From contig NZ_JBJGED010000002.1 of assembly GCF_045062745.1 (NCBI RefSeq), positions 62,001 through 126,000 on the forward strand: DNA of 64,000 nucleotides, read 5' to 3'. Position numbers and translations under genes: made by a program. The notes under the pieces are model-generated. The model was not told the origin of the DNA and did not search any database. It worked only from the letters and a program-made list of their open reading frames with translations. Source of the stretch: Paenibacillus_AA sp045062745 (GTDB taxonomy: Bacteria > Bacillota > Bacilli > Paenibacillales > NBRC-103111). Shown in pieces: positions 31,301-39,664 of the stretch (position 1 is its first letter; every line of letters begins with the position of its first letter).

Positions 31301-34115
31301 GATCGCCGGCATCCCATGTTCCGATATATTTGGCTTTGTCGAGCTCGGTCATTAGCTGGTTGACGGCGGAATAAGCCAGCTTCGGCCGCCCGTCGTTGTC
31401 CGTAATCCCCCAGAAAATGTCGTAATATCGGTCGTCCGTACCGTCGTTTTTGTAATTGTAATACTCGTACGCCTTCACCTGGTCTGTAATCATATAGTTC
31501 AGGAAGGCGCGGACGATATAATCCCGCTGGGTTTCCTCCGTAACGGACGGATAACCGGCTTTGGCCGTCGGCCAGCCGCCTTCCGTCAAATAATAATCCT
31601 TCCAGCCGCCGTAAGCGTTCACAAGATCCTTTACTCCGTTCAGCAGGTTTTGCAAATTGCCGTCCGGCATGGAGTTGTATACGTACGGATGATAGGAATA
31701 AGCATCGGCGTAGTCGTAGGAGCCGAGCTCCAGTTCCTTCGGCAGCACGCTGAGGACGCTGGAGGTGTGGTCGCCGGCGAGCAGCATGGCGTCGGGGTCC
31801 GCTTTCTTCATGCTCAGATATGCGGTTTTTTGCAGCTGCACGAATTCCGCCGGAATATAGGGCTTGGAGAAAATTTCCGGTTCGTTCGGCATTTCCCACT
31901 GCCTAATCTTGCCCTTGTACCGGCTGACGGTATTGGTAACGAAGTCCCCCATCGCTTTCAGAGAAGATGTCGTATTGGCGGTGCCATCCTGATAGTACAC
32001 ATTTCGATCGAGGCCCAAAACCGTAATTTGATTAAATCCGTAGGAAAAGAGCTTGTTCAGCTGGGGATCCACCCCACTGTAATCGTAAACGGGCTTACCG
32101 GACGCGTCCTTCACGTTCTTGTCTACGGTGTCCCACGAGATGCCGGAACGATGGCTGCGGGCTCCGAGCTTGCGGGCTCCGTCGATGATATCGTCCCGCC
32201 AATTCAGCGCATAGTGCGTATTCAACCCGAATTTGCTCTCATTGTCGAGATCGGGCTCCTTGACCGGAGCGGCCTTGGCAACGATCGCCAAACGGATACG
32301 CTTGGATAATTCGGGGCGGCTCACTCCGTCGATCGTAAACCCGGCCGATGCTTCATAGGTTCCGATTCCGTTTATCCCCGGCGCAAACGGGAACGTATCG
32401 GTTTGTTCCCCGTATTTCCCCAAGCTGTACGTTTTCGTTCCGGAAGCGACAACCGCCTGGTCCCCATCCGCCCGGCGCACCGTATAATCCATCCGGAACT
32501 CATGCGCCGCCGATCCGGCTTGCAAAGCCAGATTGAGCCCGGGGGTTTCCTCCTGAGCGTAAATCCCCGCATAATTGCCAGAGGGCTGAAGGTCAACCAC
32601 ATAAGGCAGCGGGATCGGTTCTATGGAAAATTCGTCGATCATCAGATTGATGCCGCCGACGATGTTCCATTGGAAGTAGCCTTTGCTCCGCGCGAGCGGA
32701 TCGGAATCGTCTCCGCTAGCCACCTTTACTCCGTCAATGTACAGTTCGTGGGTGATGCCGCTGACGCGAAGCTCGTAATCGTGCCATTCGTCCAGCAGCG
32801 ACTTTACGTAGTTGGCGATATAATAGTTGCCTCCGAGCGTTGTCTTCCGCATCAGAAAATATTTGGAGTTATGCGTCGCCCATTCCATTGCGTTGTTGTT
32901 CGAATCGTCCGCAGCGCGGTAACGAAGCCGCCATGTATTTTGCACCGCCTGGCTCGTCCGTTCGTATTTCGCCTTGAATTTGACGATAAAATTGTCCGCG
33001 TTCAAATACATCGGGAGGTTCAGCTTGGCGGTTCCCGAACCGTTCAAGTTGAACACCTTGTTACCGTCCGGCAGCTGGATCACTTTGACGCTCGCCCCCG
33101 TCGCCGTCCAGCCGGCAGGGGCGGAGCCCGGCGTCTCCCGTTCGAAATCGTTCACGTAGGGCGCGATCGCACCGATCTGAACCGTAATCTCCCCGGACTG
33201 CGGGAAACGGGCCGTCCGGCCTTTAGCATCCTGAGCGGTAATATAATAACGGATCCGGTCCGACCGGTTCGTTCCCGGAATGGTCGCCGAGTACGACCCG
33301 CTCCCGTTTCCGGCCGCCTGAATAACCTGATCCGGCGCTGCGTCCCCATAGCCGTAGTGAACGGCAGCTGCAGCTGTGGAATCCGCATCCGTGACCGTGA
33401 AAGCAACAGCCAGATCGGCATTATACGGAACTTCCGCTGAAGGCGCGTGACCGATGGTGAACGTAACCGGAGCGGCGACCGGCTTAACCGATACCTGATC
33501 CACATTCAGATCGACGGCCGGACCGATGCTTTTCAAAGAGAACCCGATCCCTCCCGCCGTGAGGGTAGGGTCGGTGAAAGTCGTGACCAAGCTTCCGTCA
33601 ATGGAAACCTTGTACTCGCTCCCTCTGACTTCCACCTGGTATTGATGCCAATCCGTCAGGCTGAAGCCGGGCAGGACAGCGCCGATATCGACGGGAGTGC
33701 CCACTTGTACGTTAGTGGATGAATTGGGGTATTTCCATAGTTCAACATATTGCGTATTTTTAAATTCCAAAAAATAATAGCTGGTGCCGGACGTATACCG
33801 GAACATCGCCCGGAAGCGGTCTCCCTTGGCGGCGAACTCCAGGCTGTAATCTTTGGAGCTGTATGGAAGCAAGGTTTGCTTCACTACCGCGCGCTGGGGG
33901 GATGTCGCCGTCGTAGTGCCTTTCAGCTGCGCGTCCGTTCCGCTGCCCTGGATGGACCAAGCCGTGCTGCCGAACAAATCCCAATTGCCGAGTCCTCCGG
34001 CGAAGCTGTCTTCAAACAAAGGAGACGGCTCTGCCGCACCGGCTGTAAGCGGTAACGATTGAAGCAAGAGAAAAACGATCAGCAGAATGCGGATGCTCTT
34101 GAACTTCTTACTCAT
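28344..34115 (-). CDS. Giant secreted modular glycoside hydrolase (clan GH-A, GH39-like) with CBM9
   Basis: 1923 residues, ATG after GGAGGTGAA. Signal peptide MSKKFKSIRILLIVFLLLQSL...AGA. Modules in order: concanavalin-like sandwich (about 35-215); Ig-like (215-310); second sandwich (315-500); linker domain; (beta/alpha)8 barrel about 625-930 with RQWEMPNEPE (acid/base Glu near 742) and YYLTEGGWPT (nucleophile Glu near 843); helical segment; NEW3-like domain; CBM9-like domain about 1435-1632 (DVTVDGHLDDWKDAF); Big2 about 1640-1715; two Ig-like C-terminal units. The barrel recalls GH39-type enzymes, but the linkage cleaved is unknown. Last gene of the minus-strand polysaccharide locus, 84 bases after the other giant gene. 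Confidence 0.8.
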   Translation of the reverse strand: MSKKFKSIRILLIVFLLLQSLPLTAGAAEPSPLFEDSFAGGLGNWDLFGSTAWSIQGSGTDAQLKGTTTATSPQRAVVKQTLLPYSSKDYSLEFAAKGDRFRAMFRYTSGTSYYFLEFKNTQYVELWKYPNSSTNVQVGTPVDIGAVLPGFSLTDWHQYQVEVRGSEYKVSIDGSLVTTFTDPTLTAGGIGFSLKSIGPAVDLNVDQVSVKPVAAPVTFTIGHAPSAEVPYNADLAVAFTVTDADSTAAAAVHYGYGDAAPDQVIQAAGNGSGSYSATIPGTNRSDRIRYYITAQDAKGRTARFPQSGEITVQIGAIAPYVNDFERETPGSAPAGWTATGASVKVIQLPDGNKVFNLNGSGTAKLNLPMYLNADNFIVKFKAKYERTSQAVQNTWRLRYRAADDSNNNAMEWATHNSKYFLMRKTTLGGNYYIANYVKSLLDEWHDYELRVSGITHELYIDGVKVASGDDSDPLARSKGYFQWNIVGGINLMIDEFSIEPIPLPYVVDLQPSGNYAGIYAQEETPGLNLALQAGSAAHEFRMDYTVRRADGDQAVVASGTKTYSLGKYGEQTDTFPFAPGINGIGTYEASAGFTIDGVSRPELSKRIRLAIVAKAAPVKEPDLDNESKFGLNTHYALNWRDDIIDGARKLGARSHRSGISWDTVDKNVKDASGKPVYDYSGVDPQLNKLFSYGFNQITVLGLDRNVYYQDGTANTTSSLKAMGDFVTNTVSRYKGKIRQWEMPNEPEIFSKPYIPAEFVQLQKTAYLSMKKADPDAMLLAGDHTSSVLSVLPKELELGSYDYADAYSYHPYVYNSMPDGNLQNLLNGVKDLVNAYGGWKDYYLTEGGWPTAKAGYPSVTEETQRDYIVRAFLNYMITDQVKAYEYYNYKNDGTDDRYYDIFWGITDNDGRPKLAYSAVNQLMTELDKAKYIGTWDAGDPAVSVQVFLNGEKPVIVAWKKVDHKDDPAVKPPTSTITLPFGAERLKVKDINGVEIPVTAANGGVRLTVPGSPVYIEGAPADFVFQSAAKLLDGKKQEAAAKLDRTRTQANASLIDGDMAELTRIYSEMANGSGNRAAGLEQGIKDIYSLMALIAGQIKSGAVERAPGYVALEALYNMAESGSVALSFALGGSGANSLDYADRVQDAAAAFEVKKGEFSVMPVSASAVLRMNRYGRLAEAAHERGSYADSYAYNLLAREFAGAVKAMIDSEPAKFVGVRANVVPMQMNGEAGFTNTVTLSLVNDTDVPQQVTVRTKLPDGWESSQTEPTGAELTVPAKGTLDQPYHVLVPDNTRKGRYDVTFDISYNGASFDTKIVQLTVEDGIDVKLLPTKKPIEELDVLSVQLTGTSSYEKTGKVTVKGPDGALLEPVTSNAFSGLKKGDTIRLNFRWIYHKPAPFNEYVVDLQIDETAAGKAIFHDPALPLDFNLVQKARDVTVDGHLDDWKDAFPFHLHSKAQNASGYHDPNNLDATAYAKWAEDGLYFAVSVRDNVHKQSENTANMWKNDSVQVSLDPLNNRESPYGPDDEEWGFALADDGSLLVNVFYSAPPNPNGDMTGQVPFKAIRDDAAGKTYYEFIIPSVYVKGMLPALGGRIGMNVAVNDADYQNGRDDFIQWTKGTADSKNTALYDAFLFIDNNPAIPVTGVALDPKELLLRPGQEAPLTALITPADATDKTLLWSSGNPSVAQAVYGGIVKAWSDGVTAITVTTEDGGFQSSATVTVDGTAPVTTDDAPTVWVNKDVVVTLSATDGGSGVADTYYTVDGGPPQLGKSILITAEGKHSISYWSVDKTGNIEAPHTAVVQIDKTAPTLAIVVDQSVLWPPNHQMITVNASVYAVDGLAGIASVVLTSITSSELDMGVGSGDLPNDIQGAEIGTMDTQYMLRAERAGNGSGRIYTIMYTVIDQAGNKINAVATVTVPRSQSKIDS

Positions 34116-34199
34116 CCGTAATTCACCTCCAGTAATGGTAGAACGCCCCCGCCATGCAGGAGATCCCTGTTTGGCGGGAGGCTTCGGATCGAAATGAGG

Positions 34200-37100
34200 T
34201 TACTGGCCAGAATTCAACAAGTACTGGGCATCCCGAAGCAAGTAGCCTGCGGCTTGCGCAGAGAGATGCTTACCGCTTTGCGCCTTCACTTCGCGTAAGA
34301 AATCTACCAGAGCGTTCTCGGCCAACTTGCTTTGCAAACTATTGGCGATCCCTGCGTTGTCGATCCATCCCATATTCGTAAAGCGTGTGACCAAGGCCTG
34401 TATGGATTGAATGCTTGTCGATGTCTGGAACAGCACGCTTTGACTGCTCGTATTTCCTGCCAGATCGCTTGCCGTTACGATAAGCGTGTGCGGACCGAGA
34501 GGCAGCGTATAAAGTGGAATTGTCGCACCTTGCTGAACACTGTACGTATCCAGAGTCACGGTTGTCTTGCTGCTGTTTACCCCGGACAAGTTGTCGTTCA
34601 GCGTAAAAATAGGCGTAATATCCACGGAATCGGTGTACGAACCGTATACTAAACCGGAAACCGTAATAGCAGGCGCAGTCGCATCCAGATTGAAGCTGAA
34701 CGATTGGTGCGCCTCCACATTTCCCGCGTTGTCCGTGGAACGATAGCTGACGGTATACATGCTGTCTTGGTTCAGCGTTACCGGCCCGGCATAAGTTAGC
34801 CATTTGCTGCCGCCATCCAGACTGTACTCCGTTTTCGCTATGCCCGAAAGATCATCCGATGCGTTTAAGGTGACCCTCACCGGATGGACATACCACCCGT
34901 TCTGCCCATCCGGCAAAGCCGGAGCCATAATGGCCGCCGTGACCGGCGGCGTATCGTCAGCCGGCGCGATGATCGGCATCACCGTTACGTGGTCCACGTT
35001 CAGACTTACGGCCGGGCCTACGCTTTTCAGAGCGAAGCCGACCCCGCCGGCCGTTAGGGAAGTGTCGTTGAAAGCCGCAACCAAAGTCCCGTCAATGAAC
35101 AGCTTGTAGTCGGATCCCTTGACATCCACCCTGTACTGATGCCAATCCGTCAGATTGAAGCCCGGGATAACAGCGCTGATATCGACAGTCGTCCCCACTT
35201 GAGCTGGAGTGGCGGACTGGGGATACTTCCACAGCTCCACCGTATTCGTGTCCTTGAATTCCAGGAAATAATAGCCGGTGTTGGAGCTGTACCGGAACAT
35301 GGTCCGGAAGCGGTCTCCCTTGGCGGTGAAGCCGAGACTGTAATCCTGGGAGCTGTAAGGAAGCAGGGACATCTTCACCACCGCCCGCTGGGGAAAACCT
35401 AACGTCGTCGAGCCGGCCAGCTGTGCGGCATTCGTGCCGCTGCCCTGTACTTGCCATGCCGTGCTGCCGAACAAATCCCAGCTGCCGATTCCATCGGCAA
35501 AGCCGTCTTCGAACAGCGGCTCCAAGATGACGGTGACCGTACATTCCGCCGTGTAGGAGCCATCCTCTGTGGTCACGGTAATAACCGCCGTTCCCGGAGC
35601 CACCGCCGTTACTTGACCGACCGCGTCCACTGTCGCAACAGCCGGCCGGTCAGATTTCCAGTTGACCGATTTGTTCGTCGCATCGCGCGGCTGGAAAGCG
35701 GGGGTCAAAGCTGCGGTTTTGCCTGCCCCCAAAGTAAGCGCCGACGCGTTCAGCGTCACACCGGTCAGGGCAATGTGCCGTTTGGCTGTCAGCCTCACCT
35801 CGTCGAACCAGACCGTTCCGGCTCCCTTCAGGTCCAAATTGATGCTCATCCACGCAGCGTCAGCCGGTGCCGTGGCGTTTGCGGACACCAGAGTCCAGTC
35901 GTTCGTTCCTCTTAAGCCGGTCGGAACGAACGTACTGCCGGCCAGCGCAGATCCGTCGCTCTTGTAGAAGGTCATTCCGACGCGGACTCCTTCCCCTTCC
36001 GACGCTTGGATCCCGGCTGTCTTCACCCAAGCCTGAAGCGCATAGTCATATCCGGGCTGAACCGCAATCCGATTGCTGCCTGCCGTGTTCCAGCTCCCTT
36101 CATCGGCCGCATTCCCGTTGGCGATGGCCGCCGAATGGCTGCCCGTCTTGGCGGCAGACGCATCCCATGTGCCAGCGGAGGCACCTCCCAGGCTGTTGAA
36201 GGTCCAGCTGTCAGGCCCGGCCGCCGTTCCGTTCTCGAAGCTGTTGTTAGGGACAGCTACAGCCTCCCCGCCCCTCGTAATCGTCCAGTCGGCGAAATTG
36301 TAAATCCATTGCTGCCCGTTCTGGGTGGCGGTAAAGAGGTTTGAATTCGGATCCTGCTGAAGCCAAGGCGTATCGAAGAGCTTGAACGAATTGTATGGGA
36401 TCGCTTTTCCGTCAATCTGGTGCGTGCCATTATAGGCACCGGAAGCCAAATCGAAGGTGATGTCCATCGTATGTCCGCTCAAGTTCTTGTAAATCAGGCG
36501 CGGGTTAGCGTCGTTCACACGGGAGCTGTCCACTGCCGTAGTCGTTAAAACCGCATTCTTGAAGCTGGCGAAGTCCGCATACTCGGAAGCGTCCGCCGTA
36601 TCCAGAATCCAGCCGTTCCGGTCTGCCTGGCTGCGCAGAATATTATAGTTGTAGGACAGCTGTGCGGTCGGATGGAGCTGGGTCGAAGCTTTTACCTTGT
36701 TCGCCGGATCGAAAGGCGTCTGGTAATACCAGGAGTACGGTTTGATCATTTTGAAGGCAAAATACATCGGCCCCGTATCCACAAACACCCATCCCGATTG
36801 TTCTTCCTTCGTCTTGATCGATCCCGTGTCCGGGAACATGGCGTTCAAATAATTTTGCGTCGCATCCGTGGCCAAATTTTTGTACACGCCGATGACCGCT
36901 TTGCCGTCCTGCATCAGGCGGTGGTTCTCCGGCTGGTCGTAGTTTCCGATCGGGCTGTTTCCTTGGTCGGCATTTACTCGGAATAGGGAAGCCGGAGAAT
37001 CGGATAGCCAGCGAAGCGCTACCTGAATATTCTCTATCCAGTTATCCACCCGGTTGTAGGTCACTTCGCTGGCAATGCCCCAAACCGGCTTCACATAAGC

Positions 37101-39635
37101 CTGGCGGTACACCTTCAGGTTGCGGCCGCTGGAGTTTTGCAGATTGGTTTTGCGGGAGGTGTAGCTTTTGTCGGTGAACTGCCCGATCCGGACGGCCATT
37201 TCCGGCGGCGCATAGGTCATGCCGGGAGCAATGACCATGCCCAAGTATTCCAGGAACGGCCGGTAGGCGGCTGGAACGTAGGAATCCGAATCCCCGATTC
37301 CTTCCTGCGCGCGGTGCTGGCCGAAGTACATCCACGAGAGTGCCGTATGGTCCGCTCCCCTCCAGGTCGGATCGTTTGCGGAAACGCTGTCCCCTTTGGC
37401 CCGGCTGGTGGAGGAAACGAAGGTTCCGTTGATCCAGTCATTGGCCCATTCGAACCACATGACGTCCATGGCCATTTTGATTTTTTGTCTGAAATCCGGT
37501 TCGTCCGTATATTGGTACAAGGCGTTCAAACAAAAGTAGGTCATGAACGTGTATTCCGGGCTTTCGTATTCCGCCCAGCCTCCGCGGACCGCCGCCTGGA
37601 CCATTTCTTCGATGTTGGCCCTGTTCATGCTTCTCAGCGCAGCTCCGGAGTTTCCGTTCAAGTCCACGATGTCGGGAAAATATTGGCCCACCAGATACCC
37701 CACCGTATAATTGCTCATCCGGAGATTCTCCGTCTGCGCCAGCTTGGCATACGCATATTGAGCGAAATACTCCCGGACATGGCTCATCATCGTGCTGCTG
37801 AATTTATCCCCTGCCAGCAGATACGCATACATCTTGCTAACCGTCTTGTACTGCTCCCAGTCATAGGTCTGGAACAGGGTGTCCAGCTTCTTCAGGTTCG
37901 CCGCGGTATCCTGGCCGTCGATGAGCTGTGCCGTATACTGCGCGATATTCAACGGCCCGCTTTCCTCCAGCATGGATTTGGTCCTGTCCCACAGCCATTG
38001 CTTCCTGCTCTCGACCGTCCCCGGATAAGGCGAGCTTGGATTCAATGGCGTAGGCGTGATCTTCCCGACATTCACGTGATCGAATTCTGCCGCAGCCAAC
38101 CTTGTGTTGACATGGCTCGTTACCGCCAGCCCGAAGTAAACCGTGTCCGGCAAATGGATCTGCTCCTGCTTAGCCACCTTCCAGAACGCACCGTCGCTGG
38201 AATAATACGCAGTGATCAAGCTGCCCTGGCGTACCAGCTTCACCCAGTACGGTGCCGAGGCGCTGGTCGTTCCTGCAGTCAGAGTAGACGATCCACCGGC
38301 TTGTAGGCGGTCCTGGAAATTCAAGCCGTTGCCAGGCGTCAAGGCCATCATCGCATAGGGCGACTGGCTCGACATGCTGCCGCGGATCATAATGCCCGCC
38401 TTCGTCCAACTGGCCACATTCTCCACACTCGCCACACGCGCTACGACTTGCCCATCCCCCGTCCATGGCTGGTATATGTAATGGAAAGCATCATCGGTTC
38501 CCCAAATGTCGGCACCGGAGGCTTTCACCTTGTACGTGCCGGTGTCCGAGCTGTAGACGGCGCTGCCCGCTACCCCCACACTGCCGATATCCCGGTCTCC
38601 GAACGGCTGGGGCAGCCCGCCGGTGGAAGGATTCGTAGCGGCCGACACTTCATCGCTGAAGCCCGAGGCGTTCCCCGCCCCGTCCTTCGCCTTTACGGCG
38701 AAACGATAGGATGTGCTCGGGGACAATCCGACCACCGAATAATTGAGACTGCTTACATTATCCCAATAAATGCCATCCCGGTAAACGTCGTATCCGGTTA
38801 CCCCTACATTGTCCGTCGATGCTGTCCAGCTAAAGGCGACGCTCGTATCCGTTACTCCATTCACCGTAACATTCGACGGCACCGTCGGCGGCTCGGTATC
38901 CACTACTCCCCCGGTCTTCACTTCGTAAACCGCCAAGTCGTCGACTGCATACGCTTCGTCCGTACCGTCGACGTCGACGCGAACGGAGAAGCCGAGCTCG
39001 ATATTGGATATTTTGCGCACCCCTCCATTCGGGATGATCTTGAAACGATAGCTGGTAATATCCTTATCGTTAACCGATTGCAGCACTTCGCTGCCTTGCG
39101 GCTCATCGTTCAGATAAGCGGCCGTTCCCATCATGCTCGGCGTCGGGGAGCCAGTCGGAAAACGCGGAACCAGGTTGTTATCGAAGTTGCCGAACTGAAT
39201 TTGGGCATAGATGTCTTTGGCTACGGGCTTGGTGCTTGCAGCTCTGCGTTCGAGCTTGTATTCGAAAACAAACTCCACCGCGGGGCTTCCCGCTGGCATG
39301 CTGTAGATTTCATTAATGCGATTAAATAACTTGCCGTTTGTCAAACGATAAGTAAATGTGCTCGATAAATTCGACCCGAGCGAAGCATCGCGAAACTCGA
39401 GCGCATTGTTTCCATTGATTGGCACAATCGACTGCGAGCCGCCGGAAGAAGCGTTTGTTATCGTAAAAGGGCTTGTTCCTCGGTCAAAATGCGTATCCAA
39501 ATCCGCGGCCAGCAAATTGTCCAGCGTCTCCTGCCCGCTATCCGCCGCGGACACGGACAAAACCGGCAAGCTGCAAAAGGCCAGCAACCCTGCGAGGAAA
39601 CCGCTTACGATTTTCTTCCTTACACGTGTCAACAA
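34200..39635 (-). CDS. Giant secreted modular protein with helical (lyase-like?) catalytic region and FIMAH-like C-terminus
   Basis: 1811 residues, TTG start at 39635 with AAAGGAGG at 8 bases. Signal peptide GFLAGLLAFCSLPVLSVSA. Modules: N-terminal sandwich; fibronectin III (about 245-335, PPTVPSNVTVNG...); DUF1349-like sandwich (about 345-530); a helical region about 537-1115 (AYLLAGDKFSSTMMSHVREYF, GGWAEYESPEYTFMTYFCLNALYQYT, DPTWRGADHTALSWMYFGQHRA) that is probably an alpha/alpha-toroid enzyme but unrecognised; CBM4/9-like (1130-1290); Big2; a sandwich nearly duplicating the first module of the next gene (1372-1555); Ig-like; FIMAH-like helical tail (1742-1811). It is presumed to attack the same polysaccharide as its partner. 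Confidence 0.75.
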   Translation of the reverse strand: MLTRVRKKIVSGFLAGLLAFCSLPVLSVSAADSGQETLDNLLAADLDTHFDRGTSPFTITNASSGGSQSIVPINGNNALEFRDASLGSNLSSTFTYRLTNGKLFNRINEIYSMPAGSPAVEFVFEYKLERRAASTKPVAKDIYAQIQFGNFDNNLVPRFPTGSPTPSMMGTAAYLNDEPQGSEVLQSVNDKDITSYRFKIIPNGGVRKISNIELGFSVRVDVDGTDEAYAVDDLAVYEVKTGGVVDTEPPTVPSNVTVNGVTDTSVAFSWTASTDNVGVTGYDVYRDGIYWDNVSSLNYSVVGLSPSTSYRFAVKAKDGAGNASGFSDEVSAATNPSTGGLPQPFGDRDIGSVGVAGSAVYSSDTGTYKVKASGADIWGTDDAFHYIYQPWTGDGQVVARVASVENVASWTKAGIMIRGSMSSQSPYAMMALTPGNGLNFQDRLQAGGSSTLTAGTTSASAPYWVKLVRQGSLITAYYSSDGAFWKVAKQEQIHLPDTVYFGLAVTSHVNTRLAAAEFDHVNVGKITPTPLNPSSPYPGTVESRKQWLWDRTKSMLEESGPLNIAQYTAQLIDGQDTAANLKKLDTLFQTYDWEQYKTVSKMYAYLLAGDKFSSTMMSHVREYFAQYAYAKLAQTENLRMSNYTVGYLVGQYFPDIVDLNGNSGAALRSMNRANIEEMVQAAVRGGWAEYESPEYTFMTYFCLNALYQYTDEPDFRQKIKMAMDVMWFEWANDWINGTFVSSTSRAKGDSVSANDPTWRGADHTALSWMYFGQHRAQEGIGDSDSYVPAAYRPFLEYLGMVIAPGMTYAPPEMAVRIGQFTDKSYTSRKTNLQNSSGRNLKVYRQAYVKPVWGIASEVTYNRVDNWIENIQVALRWLSDSPASLFRVNADQGNSPIGNYDQPENHRLMQDGKAVIGVYKNLATDATQNYLNAMFPDTGSIKTKEEQSGWVFVDTGPMYFAFKMIKPYSWYYQTPFDPANKVKASTQLHPTAQLSYNYNILRSQADRNGWILDTADASEYADFASFKNAVLTTTAVDSSRVNDANPRLIYKNLSGHTMDITFDLASGAYNGTHQIDGKAIPYNSFKLFDTPWLQQDPNSNLFTATQNGQQWIYNFADWTITRGGEAVAVPNNSFENGTAAGPDSWTFNSLGGASAGTWDASAAKTGSHSAAIANGNAADEGSWNTAGSNRIAVQPGYDYALQAWVKTAGIQASEGEGVRVGMTFYKSDGSALAGSTFVPTGLRGTNDWTLVSANATAPADAAWMSINLDLKGAGTVWFDEVRLTAKRHIALTGVTLNASALTLGAGKTAALTPAFQPRDATNKSVNWKSDRPAVATVDAVGQVTAVAPGTAVITVTTEDGSYTAECTVTVILEPLFEDGFADGIGSWDLFGSTAWQVQGSGTNAAQLAGSTTLGFPQRAVVKMSLLPYSSQDYSLGFTAKGDRFRTMFRYSSNTGYYFLEFKDTNTVELWKYPQSATPAQVGTTVDISAVIPGFNLTDWHQYRVDVKGSDYKLFIDGTLVAAFNDTSLTAGGVGFALKSVGPAVSLNVDHVTVMPIIAPADDTPPVTAAIMAPALPDGQNGWYVHPVRVTLNASDDLSGIAKTEYSLDGGSKWLTYAGPVTLNQDSMYTVSYRSTDNAGNVEAHQSFSFNLDATAPAITVSGLVYGSYTDSVDITPIFTLNDNLSGVNSSKTTVTLDTYSVQQGATIPLYTLPLGPHTLIVTASDLAGNTSSQSVLFQTSTSIQSIQALVTRFTNMGWIDNAGIANSLQSKLAENALVDFLREVKAQSGKHLSAQAAGYLLRDAQYLLNSGQ

Positions 39636-39664
39636 TCTAATCGCCTCCTTTGATTTTTAAATCA

